This document shows, in pieces, positions 1 through 8,224 of a stretch of 64,000 nucleotides of DNA; position 1 is the stretch's first letter, and each line of letters begins with the position of its first letter. A program made the position numbers and the translations under genes. The notes below the pieces were generated by a model. It saw nothing but the letters and a program-made list of their open reading frames with translations, made no database searches and was not told where the DNA came from. Origin of the DNA: Sinohyriopsis cumingii (Eukaryota > Mollusca > Bivalvia > Unionida > Unionidae); assembly GCA_028554795.2 (NCBI GenBank), contig CM068829.1:132147325-132211324 (forward strand). The letters are read 5' to 3'.

Positions 1-387
1 GAAAGGGTTTGTGACCGTAATTGTGAAAATAAAGGTTGATTCGCCGGCTTGGATTCATGCGATGGTCGTCCGAGCGTAATGCGTTGGTACGTCACTGTTT
101 TTTGAATGTATATGTGTAGTTTTTCAGTCTTCTTGCGATTCTGAAGCGATAAAAGACCGTGAGAGAAGTCGAATCGAACGGAGGGTTGTGGTCACGCTTG
201 CACTCCTTGTGTTTGCCGTACTTTATTGATAAAACGTCAGACTCCTGTGACTAAACATACACTGATGTCTATCGATGACTGATTTACTCTCTAATAAATA
301 ATCGCAAAGCCATAAAATACAGGAAATTAAAACAAACCATAAATGTAATGTATCGAAAGCAAAGAAGAATACATACAAAATGCTTAC
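1..387. other. Host intron, left window edge
   Basis: This is the intron following exon 7 of the minus-strand host gene; the donor is at 387/386 (exon end, then GTAAGC on the minus strand). No further exon, RNA gene or repeat is recognisable here. The remaining 3' exon or exons of the host gene must lie beyond the left edge. Confidence 0.5.
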
Positions 388-507
388 ATCTTTAACCCCT
401 GGCACTGTTTCTTTGACAAGCAATCTTCGGTACTCTCTGAAAATGTTCCCACCGAGGTCTCGAGCTTTGACTGCTCTTTCAGACATCACCGATGCAGCTT
501 TGTATTT
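388..507 (-). CDS. Host gene exon 7 (internal)
   Basis: A 120-nt exon of 40 codons, starting phase 0 after CTTCTTAG and ending phase 0 before GTAAGC. The peptide starts KYKAASVMSERAVKARDLGG and ends VKETVPGVKD. It joins exon 6 without a phase change across the 22.4-kb intron that contains Polinton element 1, so the element does not break the coding sequence. An internal ATG (VMSER) could be mistaken for a gene start; the splice sites and phase argue for an internal exon. Confidence 0.6.
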
Positions 508-914
508 CTAAGAAGAAAATCCATTTTTTTTCTTCAAGTTTTGTATAACCAATTATGTCACGTATTATATTAGAAATTATATCACGCTTTCCGTAACAAT
601 ATGATTCTATGATAAATTATATCAAGTACTCTATAACAAAATATGTCACATTTTCCATAACACTAGGAGTTGATGTCGAAGATATTAAGTTTTGAGGTAA
701 AGCAGTAGGTACTACACGGCACATATGACTATTTGTAAATTTAAAAACATTATATTTGATGATTAGAATGGCTTATAATGCTTCTTCCTATTATTTAACT
801 AATTACCATTTAATTAATAACATTCCCTACCTGTTCAATACAACGGGTAGGATACGGTGTTGAATAAAATAAATAGGATAAGGTGGTTTCTACTATATAA
901 ACATCACTACAATG
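508..914. other. AT-rich host intron, no gene seen
   Basis: Intron 6 sequence between exon 7 and the minisatellite flanking Polinton element 1. It is AT-rich, with repeated short phrases such as ATATCA/ATGTCA separated by tens of bases around 550-655. I see no coding potential or RNA gene. Confidence 0.5.
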
Positions 915-1018
915 AGGATGATCTTCATGACGATACTGCTTCATAAGCATGACTACAGTGATGATGAAAATGATGACAGACTACTTTAAAAGCATGACTA
1001 CGATGATGATAGACTATT
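915..1018. repeat. GATGA-type minisatellite, left flank of element 1
   Basis: Irregular repeats built on the phrase AAGCATGACTACNNTGATGATGA. The same phrase continues immediately after element 1 (21149-21420), showing the element was inserted inside a pre-existing minisatellite. The 6 bases 1013-1018 (ACTATT) are the left copy of the likely target-site duplication. Confidence 0.75.
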
Positions 1019-1431
1019 AGTAGTGAAAGGGGATACCGTAGCCTCAATGGGAATTAACATTACAGACCCCTCCCCCCGGGACACTATAGCCTCAATGGAA
1101 ATTTAACATGGAGAAAAATCGTTGGACACAATAGCCTCAATGGAAATTTAACATGGAGAAAAATCGTGGGACCATATAGCCTCAAGGGAATTTAACATGG
1201 AGAAAAATTGTGGGACCATATAGCCTCAAGGGAATTTAACATGGAGAAAAAGGGGACTGTATAGCATCAAAAGGAATTTAAAAAGGGTGGGACTGTATAG
1301 CGTCAAGGGAAATTGAACATGGGATTTTTAAAAAAAAAATTAAAAAAAATTTTTTTTAAAAAGGGGTAGGCAATCGAAAGTCATTCTCTTTTCGAGAAAT
1401 GTGGGTGGCCCTGAAAAGGGCCTTTGGGTTT
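1019..1431 (+). repeat. Left terminal inverted repeat, element 1
   Basis: Inverted partner of 20758-21148. It is built from about six tandem subrepeats of roughly 45-50 bp with the core ATAGCCTCAA...GGAATTTAACATGGAGAAAAAT, then a poly-A/T tract (1327-1360). The inner end, 1381-1431, on the minus strand reads as a histone-type stem-loop with downstream purine block. Subrepeats closest to the tip differ slightly from inner ones. The copies differ in length (413 against 391 bp) through subrepeat and homopolymer changes. Confidence 0.9.
1381..1422 (-). terminator. Histone-type 3' stem-loop and HDE-like block, gene 1 of element 1
   Basis: On the minus strand, CAAA precedes GGCCCTTTTCAGGGCC (stem 1407-1422: 6-bp stem, loop TTTC), followed by ACCCA (1402-1406) and then CTCGAAAAGAGAATGA (about 1381-1396), like the purine-rich U7 target. 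It begins 25 nt after the stop codon of the 198-aa gene. It matches the metazoan replication-dependent histone mRNA 3' end in stem length, loop and ACCCA tail. It lies within the left TIR. Confidence 0.85.
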
Positions 1432-1446
1432 CTTCTGCTTCTTCTT

Positions 1447-2043
1447 CTATTTCCTCCATTTCCTCATCCAGCCCCTAATCTTTCTCCAAATTCCTTTGTT
1501 CTTCCTCTTTTCTTTTTCTGGTAACCAGTCTGGGTGACCCATAGCCCTGAACTTCTCTTGTATCTTGATCCAATTTTGATTGACTTTGTCAAAGGCCTCT
1601 TTCTTCTTTATTGTTTCCTTATCCTGTCTTTCTTGACTCCATTTTTCTTTTATCTTTTTCACCTCTTCAGTCATCACTTGTTTCATTATTTCTTCTCCTT
1701 TTTTCAACCTGTCCAGCCCCCTCTTCACATATGACAACTCCGTCCAATACACTATATGTTCTAGGAAGCACCGGACTTGGATGACATAATCCAGTGCTTC
1801 CTTCAAACTCCCCACTCTGACATAAGGTGGGTCAATAAATCCTCTTGATTTGTTGACTTCATCTTCTATCATTCCTTCTATTATATGTCTGGCGGCCTTT
1901 AGACGTTCGACTTGACTGGTTACCAAGTGTTCTTTATCTTCATACTTCCATTCCTTTTGTATCCTTTCTATAACATATTCTGCATCTATCATCCAGAAAT
2001 AGATATGCCTCAATTGATTAAATAAATCAGTCACTTGCCTCAT
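1447..2043 (-). CDS. Left-end helical protein 1 (198 aa), histone-type 3' end
   Basis: Function unknown. It is mostly alpha-helical and charged. Two copies of a helix-loop-helix module of about 50 residues can be seen: roughly residues 6-66, ending EGMIEDEVNKS, and 80-132, ending MKQVMTEEVKK. The module resembles that of gene 3 (3355-3717). A long lysine/glutamate helix follows, then a basic tryptophan-rich tail, WRKIRGWMRKWRK. No signal peptide or membrane segment. A TATA-like CTATAAGAAC lies at 2091-2100 and the shared promoter motif at 2108-2133. The stop is 25 nt before a histone-type stem-loop. Start chosen at the first ATG after the TATA box. The equivalent gene of element 2 (26937-27326) has one module and a similar basic tail. 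Confidence 0.75.
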   Translation of the reverse strand: MRQVTDLFNQLRHIYFWMIDAEYVIERIQKEWKYEDKEHLVTSQVERLKAARHIIEGMIEDEVNKSRGFIDPPYVRVGSLKEALDYVIQVRCFLEHIVYWTELSYVKRGLDRLKKGEEIMKQVMTEEVKKIKEKWSQERQDKETIKKKEAFDKVNQNWIKIQEKFRAMGHPDWLPEKEKRKNKGIWRKIRGWMRKWRK

Positions 2044-2090
2044 CTTGTCTAGATTATTCTATAGAATGGTGCGAACGACGAACTTTGTAT

Positions 2091-2133
2091 GTTCTTATAG
2101 TTAAAGTGCGGACGTGAAGGAAAACATCCCCCT
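2091..2133 (-). promoter_or_regulatory. Shared left-end promoter module, gene 1
   Basis: On the minus strand: AGGGGGATG, then TTTTCCTTCACGTCCGCAC (2108-2133), then the TATA-like CTATAAGAAC (2091-2100) about 50 bp before the start codon. A second motif copy lies at 2177-2202. The same arrangement precedes the two neighbouring small genes and the three equivalents in element 2. Confidence 0.7.
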
Positions 2134-2176
2134 AAGACATAAAATTGATATTACCTAGATCATGACCAAACAACGC

Positions 2177-2202
2177 GCGGACGTGAAGGAAAACATCCCC
2201 CT
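2177..2202 (-). promoter_or_regulatory. Second copy of left-end promoter motif
   Basis: Minus-strand copy of the motif ending TTCACGTCCGCGCG, upstream of the gene-1 copy. The two are separated by a conserved spacer containing TTGGTCATGATCTAGG. Element 2 repeats the pair at 27391-27417 and 27461-27486. It may be a duplicated activator site. Confidence 0.55.
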
Positions 2203-2406
2203 ACTTTCTCATTTCATATAATAAAACCCAAACTATACTCTTCACATACGCTAAGAAACAATAAAACAAACCCATAATCTACTATTCACACAAACTTACT
2301 TGAGCGGTTACAAACACAAACACAAACACATACACTCACACTATGAGAAAAGAGTCCGTGTTTATATTCACACTACTCTACCTACACACATTGGCAAATT
2401 GATGGT

Positions 2407-2446
2407 TATTTCTTTTCTAGAGTATTGGGTAGCCCTGAAAAGGGCT
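2407..2446 (-). terminator. Histone-type 3' stem-loop, gene 2 of element 1
   Basis: Minus strand: AGCCCTTTTCAGGGCT (2431-2446), ACCCA (2426-2430), then CTCTAGAAAAGAAATAA (2407-2422). The outer stem pair is A-T here instead of G-C in gene 1, a compensated change that keeps the 6-bp stem. It lies 32 nt after the gene-2 homologous stop (2478-2480). Confidence 0.85.
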
Positions 2447-2477
2447 GTTTTTTTTTTTGAACTTCATGGACACCTGG

Positions 2478-2849
2478 TTAATGATGGCACCTTCCAGGCC
2501 TGGCGCCACATACACATCTTGTTCCCCAGTTGCTTTTTACTTTTTGGGGGGAGAGAGCAGAGGCGGGATAAATAGCTTCAGAATCCCAATTTTCTGTCTC
2601 TGGGATTCTGAAATTTCTTCTCTCCTTTTCCTCCTATTCTTTGTTTCTTCTCTCCTCCTCCTCCTTTTCTTTGTATCTTCTCTTCGCCTCTTCTTTGTAT
2701 CTTCTCTCCTCCTCTTCTTTGTTTCTTCTCTCCTCCTCTTTCATCCTTCCCTCTTCCACAATGGCTTCCGCGGCCAGTTCGTTCAACAGGTGCCTGGCAT
2801 ATTCCAGATGCACATGAAGTTCCAACAGTTTCGCTAGTCTGGTGTTCAT
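2478..2849 (-). pseudogene. Left-end helical protein 2, in-frame premature stop
   Basis: Homologue of the 125-aa gene 28171-28548. The N-terminus MNTRLAKLLELHVHLEYA forms a short helix, followed by a glutamate/lysine/arginine repeat coil. In element 1 a TAG at 2634-2636 interrupts the frame after 71 codons. The rest of the frame stays open and matches element 2 down to the TAA at 2478-2480, including a C-terminal stretch with RCVCGARPGRC. So the lesion is a single nonsense change, not a frameshift. TATA-like TTAGTATAAA at 2901-2910; promoter motif at 2915-2940. A histone-type stem-loop lies 32 nt past the original stop. Function unknown. Confidence 0.75.
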
Positions 2850-2900
2850 TCTGGTGTTGATCAATCAACAAGGGTAGCTGGACTGACGAGTGACTTTTAA

Positions 2901-2940
2901 TTTATACTAAAAGCGCGGACGTGAAGGAAAACATCCCCCT
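2901..2940 (-). promoter_or_regulatory. Shared left-end promoter module, gene 2
   Basis: Minus strand: AGGGGGATG plus TTTTCCTTCACGTCCGCGC (2915-2940) and TATA-like TTAGTATAAA (2901-2910), about 50 bp before the ATG at 2849. A degenerate second motif copy (CGCGCGGACCTAAAAG on the plus strand) sits near 2985-3001. Confidence 0.7.
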
Positions 2941-3288
2941 AAAAACATAATATTGATCTTACCTAGATCATGACCAAAACAACGCGCGGACCTAAAAGAA
3001 ACACTCACTCACTTTTTTATACTACCCATTACTATTCTAAAAAAATTTCATTAATCACTTCAATATACTATTCACATACGCAAAGCAATCCAATCAAACC
3101 CCCAAATCTACTCTCCCCACACCTCTAACAACAAAAAAAGACATGATCTTAATCTACTATCCACACCAACCTACGTTAGCACTTACAAACACACAATCTT
3201 ATACACAAACACATCAACTCAAACTATGATAAAAGAGTCAGTGTTTATATTCACACTACTCTACCTACACACATTGGCAAATCAATTG

Positions 3289-3329
3289 TTATTTCTTTTC
3301 TAGAGTATTGGGTAGCCCTGAAAAGGGCT
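3289..3329 (-). terminator. Histone-type 3' stem-loop, gene 3 of element 1
   Basis: Minus strand: AGCCCTTTTCAGGGCT (3314-3329), ACCCA (3309-3313), then CTCTAGAAAAGAAATAAC (3289-3305). It starts 26 nt after the stop codon of gene 3. The flanking block is nearly identical to that of gene 2, including a downstream CACACATTGGCAAATC on the plus strand, which suggests duplication of whole gene-plus-3'-end units. Confidence 0.85.
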
Positions 3330-3354
3330 GTTTTTTGTTTGCTATGGCAATCTT

Positions 3355-3717
3355 TTAGTTTCTAAGAATGCGTCGTCCTCTGAGGATAGACTTTCTGACG
3401 ATAGGTCTGCTTCTTCGGAAAGAGAAGAAGAACTCTTTGGTGTCGATACGACAATCGACAAAGCCTCTGTCAGGTTCAGGTTCCTGCTGCTGCTGTTGTT
3501 GTTGTTGTTGCCGTTGCTGCTGTCTCTGAAGTCTGTACTTCTCTGTCCATTCTTCTTTCTCCCTGTTCACTTCTTCTCTGAAGAGCTCTTCTATCAGGTC
3601 TTCAGTGACTTTTAGCATTCTCACATTCTCTATCTCTTCAGCTTTCGGTATCAGACTGTGTCTGACCCTATGCAAATTCACGTAGGCTTCGTTTAGCTCA
3701 GCTAGTTTGGAGCACAT
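3355..3717 (-). CDS. Left-end helical protein 3 (120 aa), histone-type 3' end
   Basis: Function unknown. It has one helix-loop-helix module of about 50 residues (starting MCSKLAELNEAYVNLHRVRH, ending EELFREEVNREKEEW), a glutamine tract, then a basic tail with SFRRSRP and a C-terminal RGRRILRN. The start was placed at the ATG 3715-3717 for two reasons: the homologue in element 2 aligns from MCSKLA, and a longer open frame upstream runs through the TATA-like box (3771-3780) and promoter motif (3787-3811). The stop lies 26 nt before a histone-type stem-loop. The glutamine tract is encoded by unstable CAG/CAA repeats and differs in length in element 2. Confidence 0.75.
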   Translation of the reverse strand: MCSKLAELNEAYVNLHRVRHSLIPKAEEIENVRMLKVTEDLIEELFREEVNREKEEWTEKYRLQRQQQRQQQQQQQQQEPEPDRGFVDCRIDTKEFFFSFRRSRPIVRKSILRGRRILRN

Positions 3718-3770
3718 CTTCGTAGGAGGATGAGTCGACAATGGATGGTTAGACTGGAAAACTGCCCCGG

Positions 3771-3811
3771 TTCTTAAAGTCAAAGCGCGGACGTGAAGGA
3801 AAACATCCCTC
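3771..3811 (-). promoter_or_regulatory. Shared left-end promoter module, gene 3
   Basis: Minus strand: GGAGGGATG plus TTTTCCTTCACGTCCGCGC (3787-3811) and ACTTTAAGAACC (about 3769-3780) in TATA position, 54-63 bp before the start codon at 3717. The TATA is the weakest of the three. Confidence 0.65.
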
Positions 3812-3936
3812 CACGGTTTTCGAGCCGGAACGTTCAATGAGTGACATGAGAGAGATAGAGGGAAGTCAAAGAGCATGAATCAACATTCTTATAGCCAAAC
3901 AAAAGACAAAGACATTTTTTTCAAAACACAACATTT

Positions 3937-3942
3937 TTTATT
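3937..3942 (-). terminator. AATAAA polyadenylation signal of the protease/capsid gene block
   Basis: Minus strand GAATAAAAAATG about 115 nt downstream of the protease stop codon, within a T-rich 3' region (3900-4050). There is no stem-loop here, unlike the neighbouring small genes. This supports two kinds of mRNA 3' end in one element. Confidence 0.6.
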
Positions 3943-4054
3943 CAAAATCACTTAACACTAATCAACAACAACTCTAACATTTTTAACAATAATCCAACAT
4001 TATAACATCAAACATTTTTTTCAAATGACAAACATTTTTTTCTCAATTAACCAT

Positions 4055-4615
4055 CTACTTTAAACAGGGCTGACAACGTTGTGAATGAAATTGTGATTTC
4101 CACTGTTGGAAGTCATTAGGCCATTGATGGACACTACGTTTCCTAGCTTGAGACAAAAGATAAGCATAATGGTCACAGAACCATCGATCTACTTTCACAT
4201 CGTTTCTAGAAGAAGAACGAGGATCAAAATGAGTCACTAAATGTTCTAAGGAATAGCCCAGGCTGCGATGATGCAGAAAATACACACAATATTGTCCACA
4301 CACCAAGGAATCTGTGCCTTGTAATTTCACATTATTGAATCGGGTGGTCTGAGCATTTCTTCTCATAAAGTCGATGATATCGTCTTCCAAAGGGGGCAAT
4401 CCATACGAATCGAAATATTCCACACATCCTTCTTGAGGAAAGTAGACGGCTACCCAGTGGATTCCTGGGAGATGACTTTCGTCCGTGTTGATCACATAAG
4501 CTAGATGGTTTTGAGGTTTGCGATGAGGGAGTTCATCTTTAGCACAGACGACAGGATTCCAAGAAGACGTATACGAACTGTGGTTCAAAAGGTAATAAAG
4601 TTCCCAGGTATCCAT
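4055..4615 (-). CDS. Adenain-like cysteine protease (maturation protease)
   Basis: 186 aa from ATG 4613-4615. Polinton proteases are of the adenovirus adenain/Ulp1 (C48-like) fold and are thought to cleave capsid precursors during maturation. Visible catalytic residues, numbered from MDTW: His53 in GIHWVAVYFP, Asp69 in YFDSYG, Gln99 and Cys106 in LQGTDSLVCGQYC. The Gln to Cys spacing of seven is typical of adenain. Length is usual. An in-frame GTG ten codons upstream overlaps the previous stop codon (4642-4644), but the ATG is the better start. It follows the CYGC gene and ends the late block. Intact here; the whole gene is absent from element 2. Confidence 0.9.
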   Translation of the reverse strand: MDTWELYYLLNHSSYTSSWNPVVCAKDELPHRKPQNHLAYVINTDESHLPGIHWVAVYFPQEGCVEYFDSYGLPPLEDDIIDFMRRNAQTTRFNNVKLQGTDSLVCGQYCVYFLHHRSLGYSLEHLVTHFDPRSSSRNDVKVDRWFCDHYAYLLSQARKRSVHQWPNDFQQWKSQFHSQRCQPCLK

Positions 4616-4641
4616 TGATTTGTGTGGTTTTTTCTTCTTCT

Positions 4642-5121
4642 TCACAGGTAATAATATGTCATCAATTCGATCCTGACTTTTTGCTTGAAAATGTCTGACA
4701 AATAACCGTTTCTTCGTTTCGTCTCCTCACTTTGATTCAGGAGAGCTTCGATACGATGGATCTCTTGAGTGGTTAATGGTGGACAAGAATGTTCACGCAA
4801 GTCTTTATACCACTGGTGCAACACGTCTTCGTCCGAGATGAGACTCCAAGCCTCGTCCAGATACTCGTCCAATTTTTCTTCTTGACTCAACATCAGGCAT
4901 TTATTGTGTTGAATTTGACTGGGATGATCGTTTTGACATCCATAGCAATTGTTCTTGATCAATTCCGTCATTTTTTCGACCAAGTGTTTGGTAAAACAGG
5001 AGACTAAATGGGCTTCTTGTTCTGGCCATCTTGACTTCATCATGATCACTTCTTCCACAGTCTCCTCATATTTCATCTCTAAAGTTTCTCCACTAGGTAA
5101 AGAGGGATAACAGTATTCCAT
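4642..5121 (-). CDS. Conserved Polinton CYGC protein (159 aa)
   Basis: Function unknown. It has a central NNCYGCQNDHPSQIQHNKCL segment whose Cys/His pattern (CxxC...H...H..C) could bind zinc. The rest is helical and acidic; the C-terminus ends MTYYYL. Proteins with this CYGC-PSQ-H-C pattern recur next to the capsid gene in metazoan Polintons (recalled, not searched), so a role in morphogenesis or as a protease partner is plausible. It lies between MCP and protease in a tight minus-strand cluster, with 5 bp to the MCP stop. Only the first bases survive in element 2 (29790-29830). Confidence 0.65.
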   Translation of the reverse strand: MEYCYPSLPSGETLEMKYEETVEEVIMMKSRWPEQEAHLVSCFTKHLVEKMTELIKNNCYGCQNDHPSQIQHNKCLMLSQEEKLDEYLDEAWSLISDEDVLHQWYKDLREHSCPPLTTQEIHRIEALLNQSEETKRRNGYLSDIFKQKVRIELMTYYYL

Positions 5122-5126
5122 GGCTT

Positions 5127-6434
5127 CTAATAGTCTAGAATGACTTCTCTCAAACTGTTGATTTCTATCGTATTGTCAAATTCTGCATACAGGATGACGT
5201 TCACCGTCTCAGTTAGAGCTTCTGCAAACTGAAGTTCCACACGAATCTGACCAGATTTTATAGGGTGGAAATGTCCCTCGTCGCTGCCTTGGTCTGGAGT
5301 GAAATCAAAAGCCCACAAAGCATAGCCTCCTGCATAATTCTCGTACGTAATACCGTGAGTGGTGTTGGTTCCTAACTGCCCCGTGGCTTCGTACAGGGAC
5401 AAGTACGACCTCAAGTAATTCTTCTTCTCAAAGTCAGGTTCGAAAGGTTGGGTACACAAGGTTTTGCCATCGCGACTGACTTCAATCTTGGACACTTTGT
5501 AATGTTTAAACTCAAAAGGATTTTGATCGTGGACTCCGTTGAAGGCTCTATTCTCGACCATACCAAGGATTAAACGTTTGGGTAACTGCCCTTGGAACAG
5601 ATGATCTTCGATCATGGATCGCTGTCCAGCAAGAATGGTGAAGGTTTTCACTTCCACGCGTCGTATGGGATACTTGGCACTCGTTCTGCTCAACGTCTGA
5701 CTAATGTCGTTTCCCACTTTAGGTAACCCTTCCACACGACGTATGTAGAGTCTGGCTTCTTGGATGATGGTTTTGTAATTGTCACTATCAGCCACTAAAT
5801 GGAAAGTGACGCTGCTACGATTCAGTCTCAGGCGAACATTCACCCCGTTCAGCAAATACTTTTCTTGCAACCACATATCCAAATGCAAACGATCCATCAG
5901 TTCTAAACTCTGGCCATTTTTTTATTTTGTCTCTTCGTTCTACAAATCCCTCATTGTAGTCTTTTTTGTATCAATTTCCAATTTGTCAAACTCGCCTGCA
6001 TCGTCAGCTTCCCATAACACACAAGCATTGAGATGAGTGTTTTTGGCGTCTATTCCGTACGTCAAGAGATTTTCCAGGTAGGCACGGTAAGGGTAAGTAT
6101 CCATGCTGCTACTGACTAGTTTGTTATTCAAGTACAAGTCCACTCCGCTAAACAAGGAATGCATGAAATTGTTGACGGGAGCTACTGACTCGTCATCTAT
6201 TACACCGCCTGTTTTATCAAGAATTTTGACTTTCAGGTACAAGTAACTGCTGTTCAAATCGATGTAATCTTCGGGCTGACCTTTGATTTCAAACTCGATG
6301 GGAGCGGAATCCGTCAAAGAGGAGACAGGGTGAAATTCCACCCATTGGGATTCTTGCATGGTAATCATAGTGGGTGGCATGGCAAACAGATCCAGTTCCG
6401 ACTTGGAACAGGCGCAAGACTCTCGGTGCATCAT
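5127..6434 (-). pseudogene. Major capsid protein (double jelly-roll), frameshifted
   Basis: The intact homologue is 29835-31148 (437 aa). In element 1 the N-terminal third (5940-6434) and the C-terminal two thirds (5127 to about 5897) are both well conserved but sit in different frames. Alignment shows at least two indels between about 5898 and 5960, where the sequence reads into TAG and TAA codons. The product would form the hexon-like pseudo-hexagonal capsid lattice; the family is the Polinton/adenovirus double-jelly-roll capsid protein. Flanking late genes are intact, so the break looks recent. The internal ATG at 5897 could permit a truncated product, but not a functional capsomer. Confidence 0.85.
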
Positions 6435-6447
6435 TTTTTTTTGTGTC

Positions 6448-6873
6448 TCAATAATCGAAACCGTCTAAGTCTCGAACGGTTTTTCTTTTCTTTGCCTTTC
6501 TAGCTTTAGACGTGTGAAGTCTGGTGAAAGGGTGTTTTCTTCGTCGTCTCTTTCTTCCTTGTCCTTGCTGAATGCCTGACTCGGTAGCGTGCAGGGCATT
6601 TATAGGTGTTTCTCGTCGGCTCAAAAGGTCTTTGCCGGTTTGCAACAAGACATTTTTGCCTGCCCTCAAGAAAGCTTCTTTGGGGTTTTGTTTGTCGATG
6701 ATGACATTTTGGAGAAATTCTTTGCCGTGTGTCAATGCCGCATCTTTCAAGGCGTGCAATCCGCGTGTCACCATCGGTTTCAAGACTGGGGCCGCCGAAC
6801 GAAAGGCTGATTTTAACATATCTCCTAAACCGTGTCCTCGCTGTCGAGCAACCCCTCGGTACACTGGATACAT
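6448..6873 (-). CDS. Basic virion protein, pX/pVI-like (141 aa)
   Basis: A small basic protein between MCP and penton. The N-terminus MYPVYRGVARQRGHGLGDML leads into an amphipathic helix (LKSAFRSAAPVLKPMV, residues about 20-36). The C-terminal third is arginine/lysine-rich, with RKRRRRKHPF and KARKAKKRKT. Metazoan Polintons carry such a protein in this position, compared with adenovirus core or membrane-lytic minor proteins. That link is by position and composition only. Likely role: DNA condensation or cement, nuclear through its basic tracts. A TATAAAAGG lies inside the upstream penton gene, about 95 bp before the ATG. Intact in both elements. Confidence 0.6.
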   Translation of the reverse strand: MYPVYRGVARQRGHGLGDMLKSAFRSAAPVLKPMVTRGLHALKDAALTHGKEFLQNVIIDKQNPKEAFLRAGKNVLLQTGKDLLSRRETPINALHATESGIQQGQGRKRRRRKHPFTRLHTSKARKAKKRKTVRDLDGFDY

Positions 6874-6876
6874 GAC

Positions 6877-7809
6877 TTACGAGTCGTGAGAGAATCGTTT
6901 TCGAAAATGGAGTTTCACTGTGACTTTCCCTTTGGTGAATGGAATATTTTGTCCCAGATCTCCTTTTATAGCAATGTTGACCGTGTCCAAATAAGATTTG
7001 CTGACGGGCAAATAGTGAGGATGTACAAATTCGCGGTGGACGTGATAAGTGTTTCCACCTTCCTCATCAGCGAGCGTGGCAGAATCCACTTTGAAAGGAA
7101 TGACACGCAGTAACGGCACGGAGGTGTGTCCCACCACGTTGTACTCCACCACATCGGAGTACACAAACATCAAATTCAGTCCTTGGTTCAGTTCTACTGG
7201 GGTACGAAAGAACTTGCTAAAAGAATCGTTGTCGGAAATGACTGGCAATTCGTTTTTCTTCATCATGGCCATCCTCATGTCCATGTCCCCGCCCAACATG
7301 TCAAACAATTCAGGACAAAATAAGAAAGACAACATGTTGTGCCCCTCAGGAAATTTCATTAGGAAGCGACGAGCTACTTTGTGGTACTCCAGGGTGACAC
7401 TTTTTCTGACACTCTCCAAAGCTTTCAGAAACACGACATTAAACCTAGAGCTTATGGTGCTGACCAAATGTTGACCACTAAAATAATAGCCTGGGGGAAT
7501 GATCAAGCGATAGGTCGTCTTTTGAGTTTCTGGGTTATATACTTTGTGATCATGTTTGACGTGGGTATTCAAGTACTGTTGCATTTGCTCGTCATGAACT
7601 TCCACTGAAAAAAAATTTTGATTGGGAAGGACATTGAGGACTTGAGTCGGGTGAATGATTTCTACCAAAGCCACTTCCCAATGGGCTTCGTGATCTAATG
7701 GGATGGCCTGAGGTAATTTGGCCGTGTAACAGCACAACGTGTTATTGGGAAACACCTCCATGGAACTGTCACTGGGTAAGGTTAAGTAAAATTGGTTAAT
7801 GTGACTCAT
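6877..7809 (-). CDS. Penton / minor capsid protein (310 aa)
   Basis: Polinton minor capsid protein, predicted single jelly-roll forming the pentameric vertices. It starts MSHINQFYLTLPSDSSMEVFP and includes LPQAIPLDHEAHWEVALVEI, the N-terminal beta pattern commonly seen in this family. The C-terminus ends in a basic KLHFRKRFSHDS. Length is normal. It overlaps the upstream membrane-protein gene by 4 bp (stop 7806, start 7809) and is 3 bp from the next gene, so the late genes are packed as in a virus. Intact in both elements (93-95 percent alike by eye). Assigned by gene position and recalled family features. Confidence 0.75.
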   Translation of the reverse strand: MSHINQFYLTLPSDSSMEVFPNNTLCCYTAKLPQAIPLDHEAHWEVALVEIIHPTQVLNVLPNQNFFSVEVHDEQMQQYLNTHVKHDHKVYNPETQKTTYRLIIPPGYYFSGQHLVSTISSRFNVVFLKALESVRKSVTLEYHKVARRFLMKFPEGHNMLSFLFCPELFDMLGGDMDMRMAMMKKNELPVISDNDSFSKFFRTPVELNQGLNLMFVYSDVVEYNVVGHTSVPLLRVIPFKVDSATLADEEGGNTYHVHREFVHPHYLPVSKSYLDTVNIAIKGDLGQNIPFTKGKVTVKLHFRKRFSHDS

Positions 7810-8219
7810 AATTCCAGAGTTCTGTGGCTGTCCGAGGGGTTACTGGACGTCAGAGGCGTGTCTCCGCCCAACATGGGGTTGTTGTTGTTGTTGTTGGAGT
7901 GGTGACTGGCACTGGCACTGGACACAAGGTTCCCGTGGTTCCCGTTCGAGGAGAATTTCAGGGAGGGATTAGGAAGCAGGTAATCGATGCAACTCCTCAA
8001 TAAAATGGTCCACAATTGTTTGTCTCCTTGTTGCAAACTCAAATTGGCAATGGCTGCCCCGATGACACAATACACCACGAAGATTTGGCAGAAAAAGACG
8101 ATTTGCGTTTTAGGCACACGTTCTCCACACCACACCCACAAGGGTTGTTTTTGTAAATCTTGCAGAGAAGAACTAGGTGAAGGAGTGGTCGACGTAGCTG
8201 CGTCTGTGTGAAAGGGCAT
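7806..8219 (-). CDS. Conserved Polinton membrane protein (137 aa)
   Basis: Function unknown, but recurrent in metazoan Polintons. One strong membrane helix (VFFCQIFVVYCVIGAAIANL, about residues 41-60) is followed by the conserved pattern LWTILL.SC..YLLPNPSLK. The C-terminal 45 residues are Ser/Asn-rich and variable, with an asparagine tract from an AAC repeat that differs in element 2. The ATG at 8217-8219 is used; a GTG three codons earlier overlaps the integrase stop. A TATAAAAAG lies at 8231-8240 inside the last integrase codons, but it is too near the ATG for normal TATA spacing. Possible roles are virion membrane or exit; undetermined. Confidence 0.65.
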   Translation of the reverse strand: MPFHTDAATSTTPSPSSSLQDLQKQPLWVWCGERVPKTQIVFFCQIFVVYCVIGAAIANLSLQQGDKQLWTILLRSCIDYLLPNPSLKFSSNGNHGNLVSSASASHHSNNNNNNPMLGGDTPLTSSNPSDSHRTLEL

Positions 8220-8224
8220 GATGG

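Noticed and set aside
223..489. Independent small gene on the minus strand
   Set aside because: Splice signals and phase show that only 388-507 is coding, as an internal exon.
1402..1422. Stem-loops as simple palindromes, bacterial-type terminators or CRISPR-like repeats
   Set aside because: Strand agreement with ten genes, fixed stop spacing, ACCCA tail and purine block fit the histone signal much better. There is no T-run after the stem on the transcribed strand, and no spacer array.
3355..3876. Longer start for left-end gene 3
   Set aside because: The extended frame crosses the promoter motif and TATA-like box, and is not conserved in element 2.
6572..7474. Plus-strand frames opposite the capsid genes
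   Set aside because: Shadow frames of well-supported minus-strand genes, without promoters or conservation of their own.
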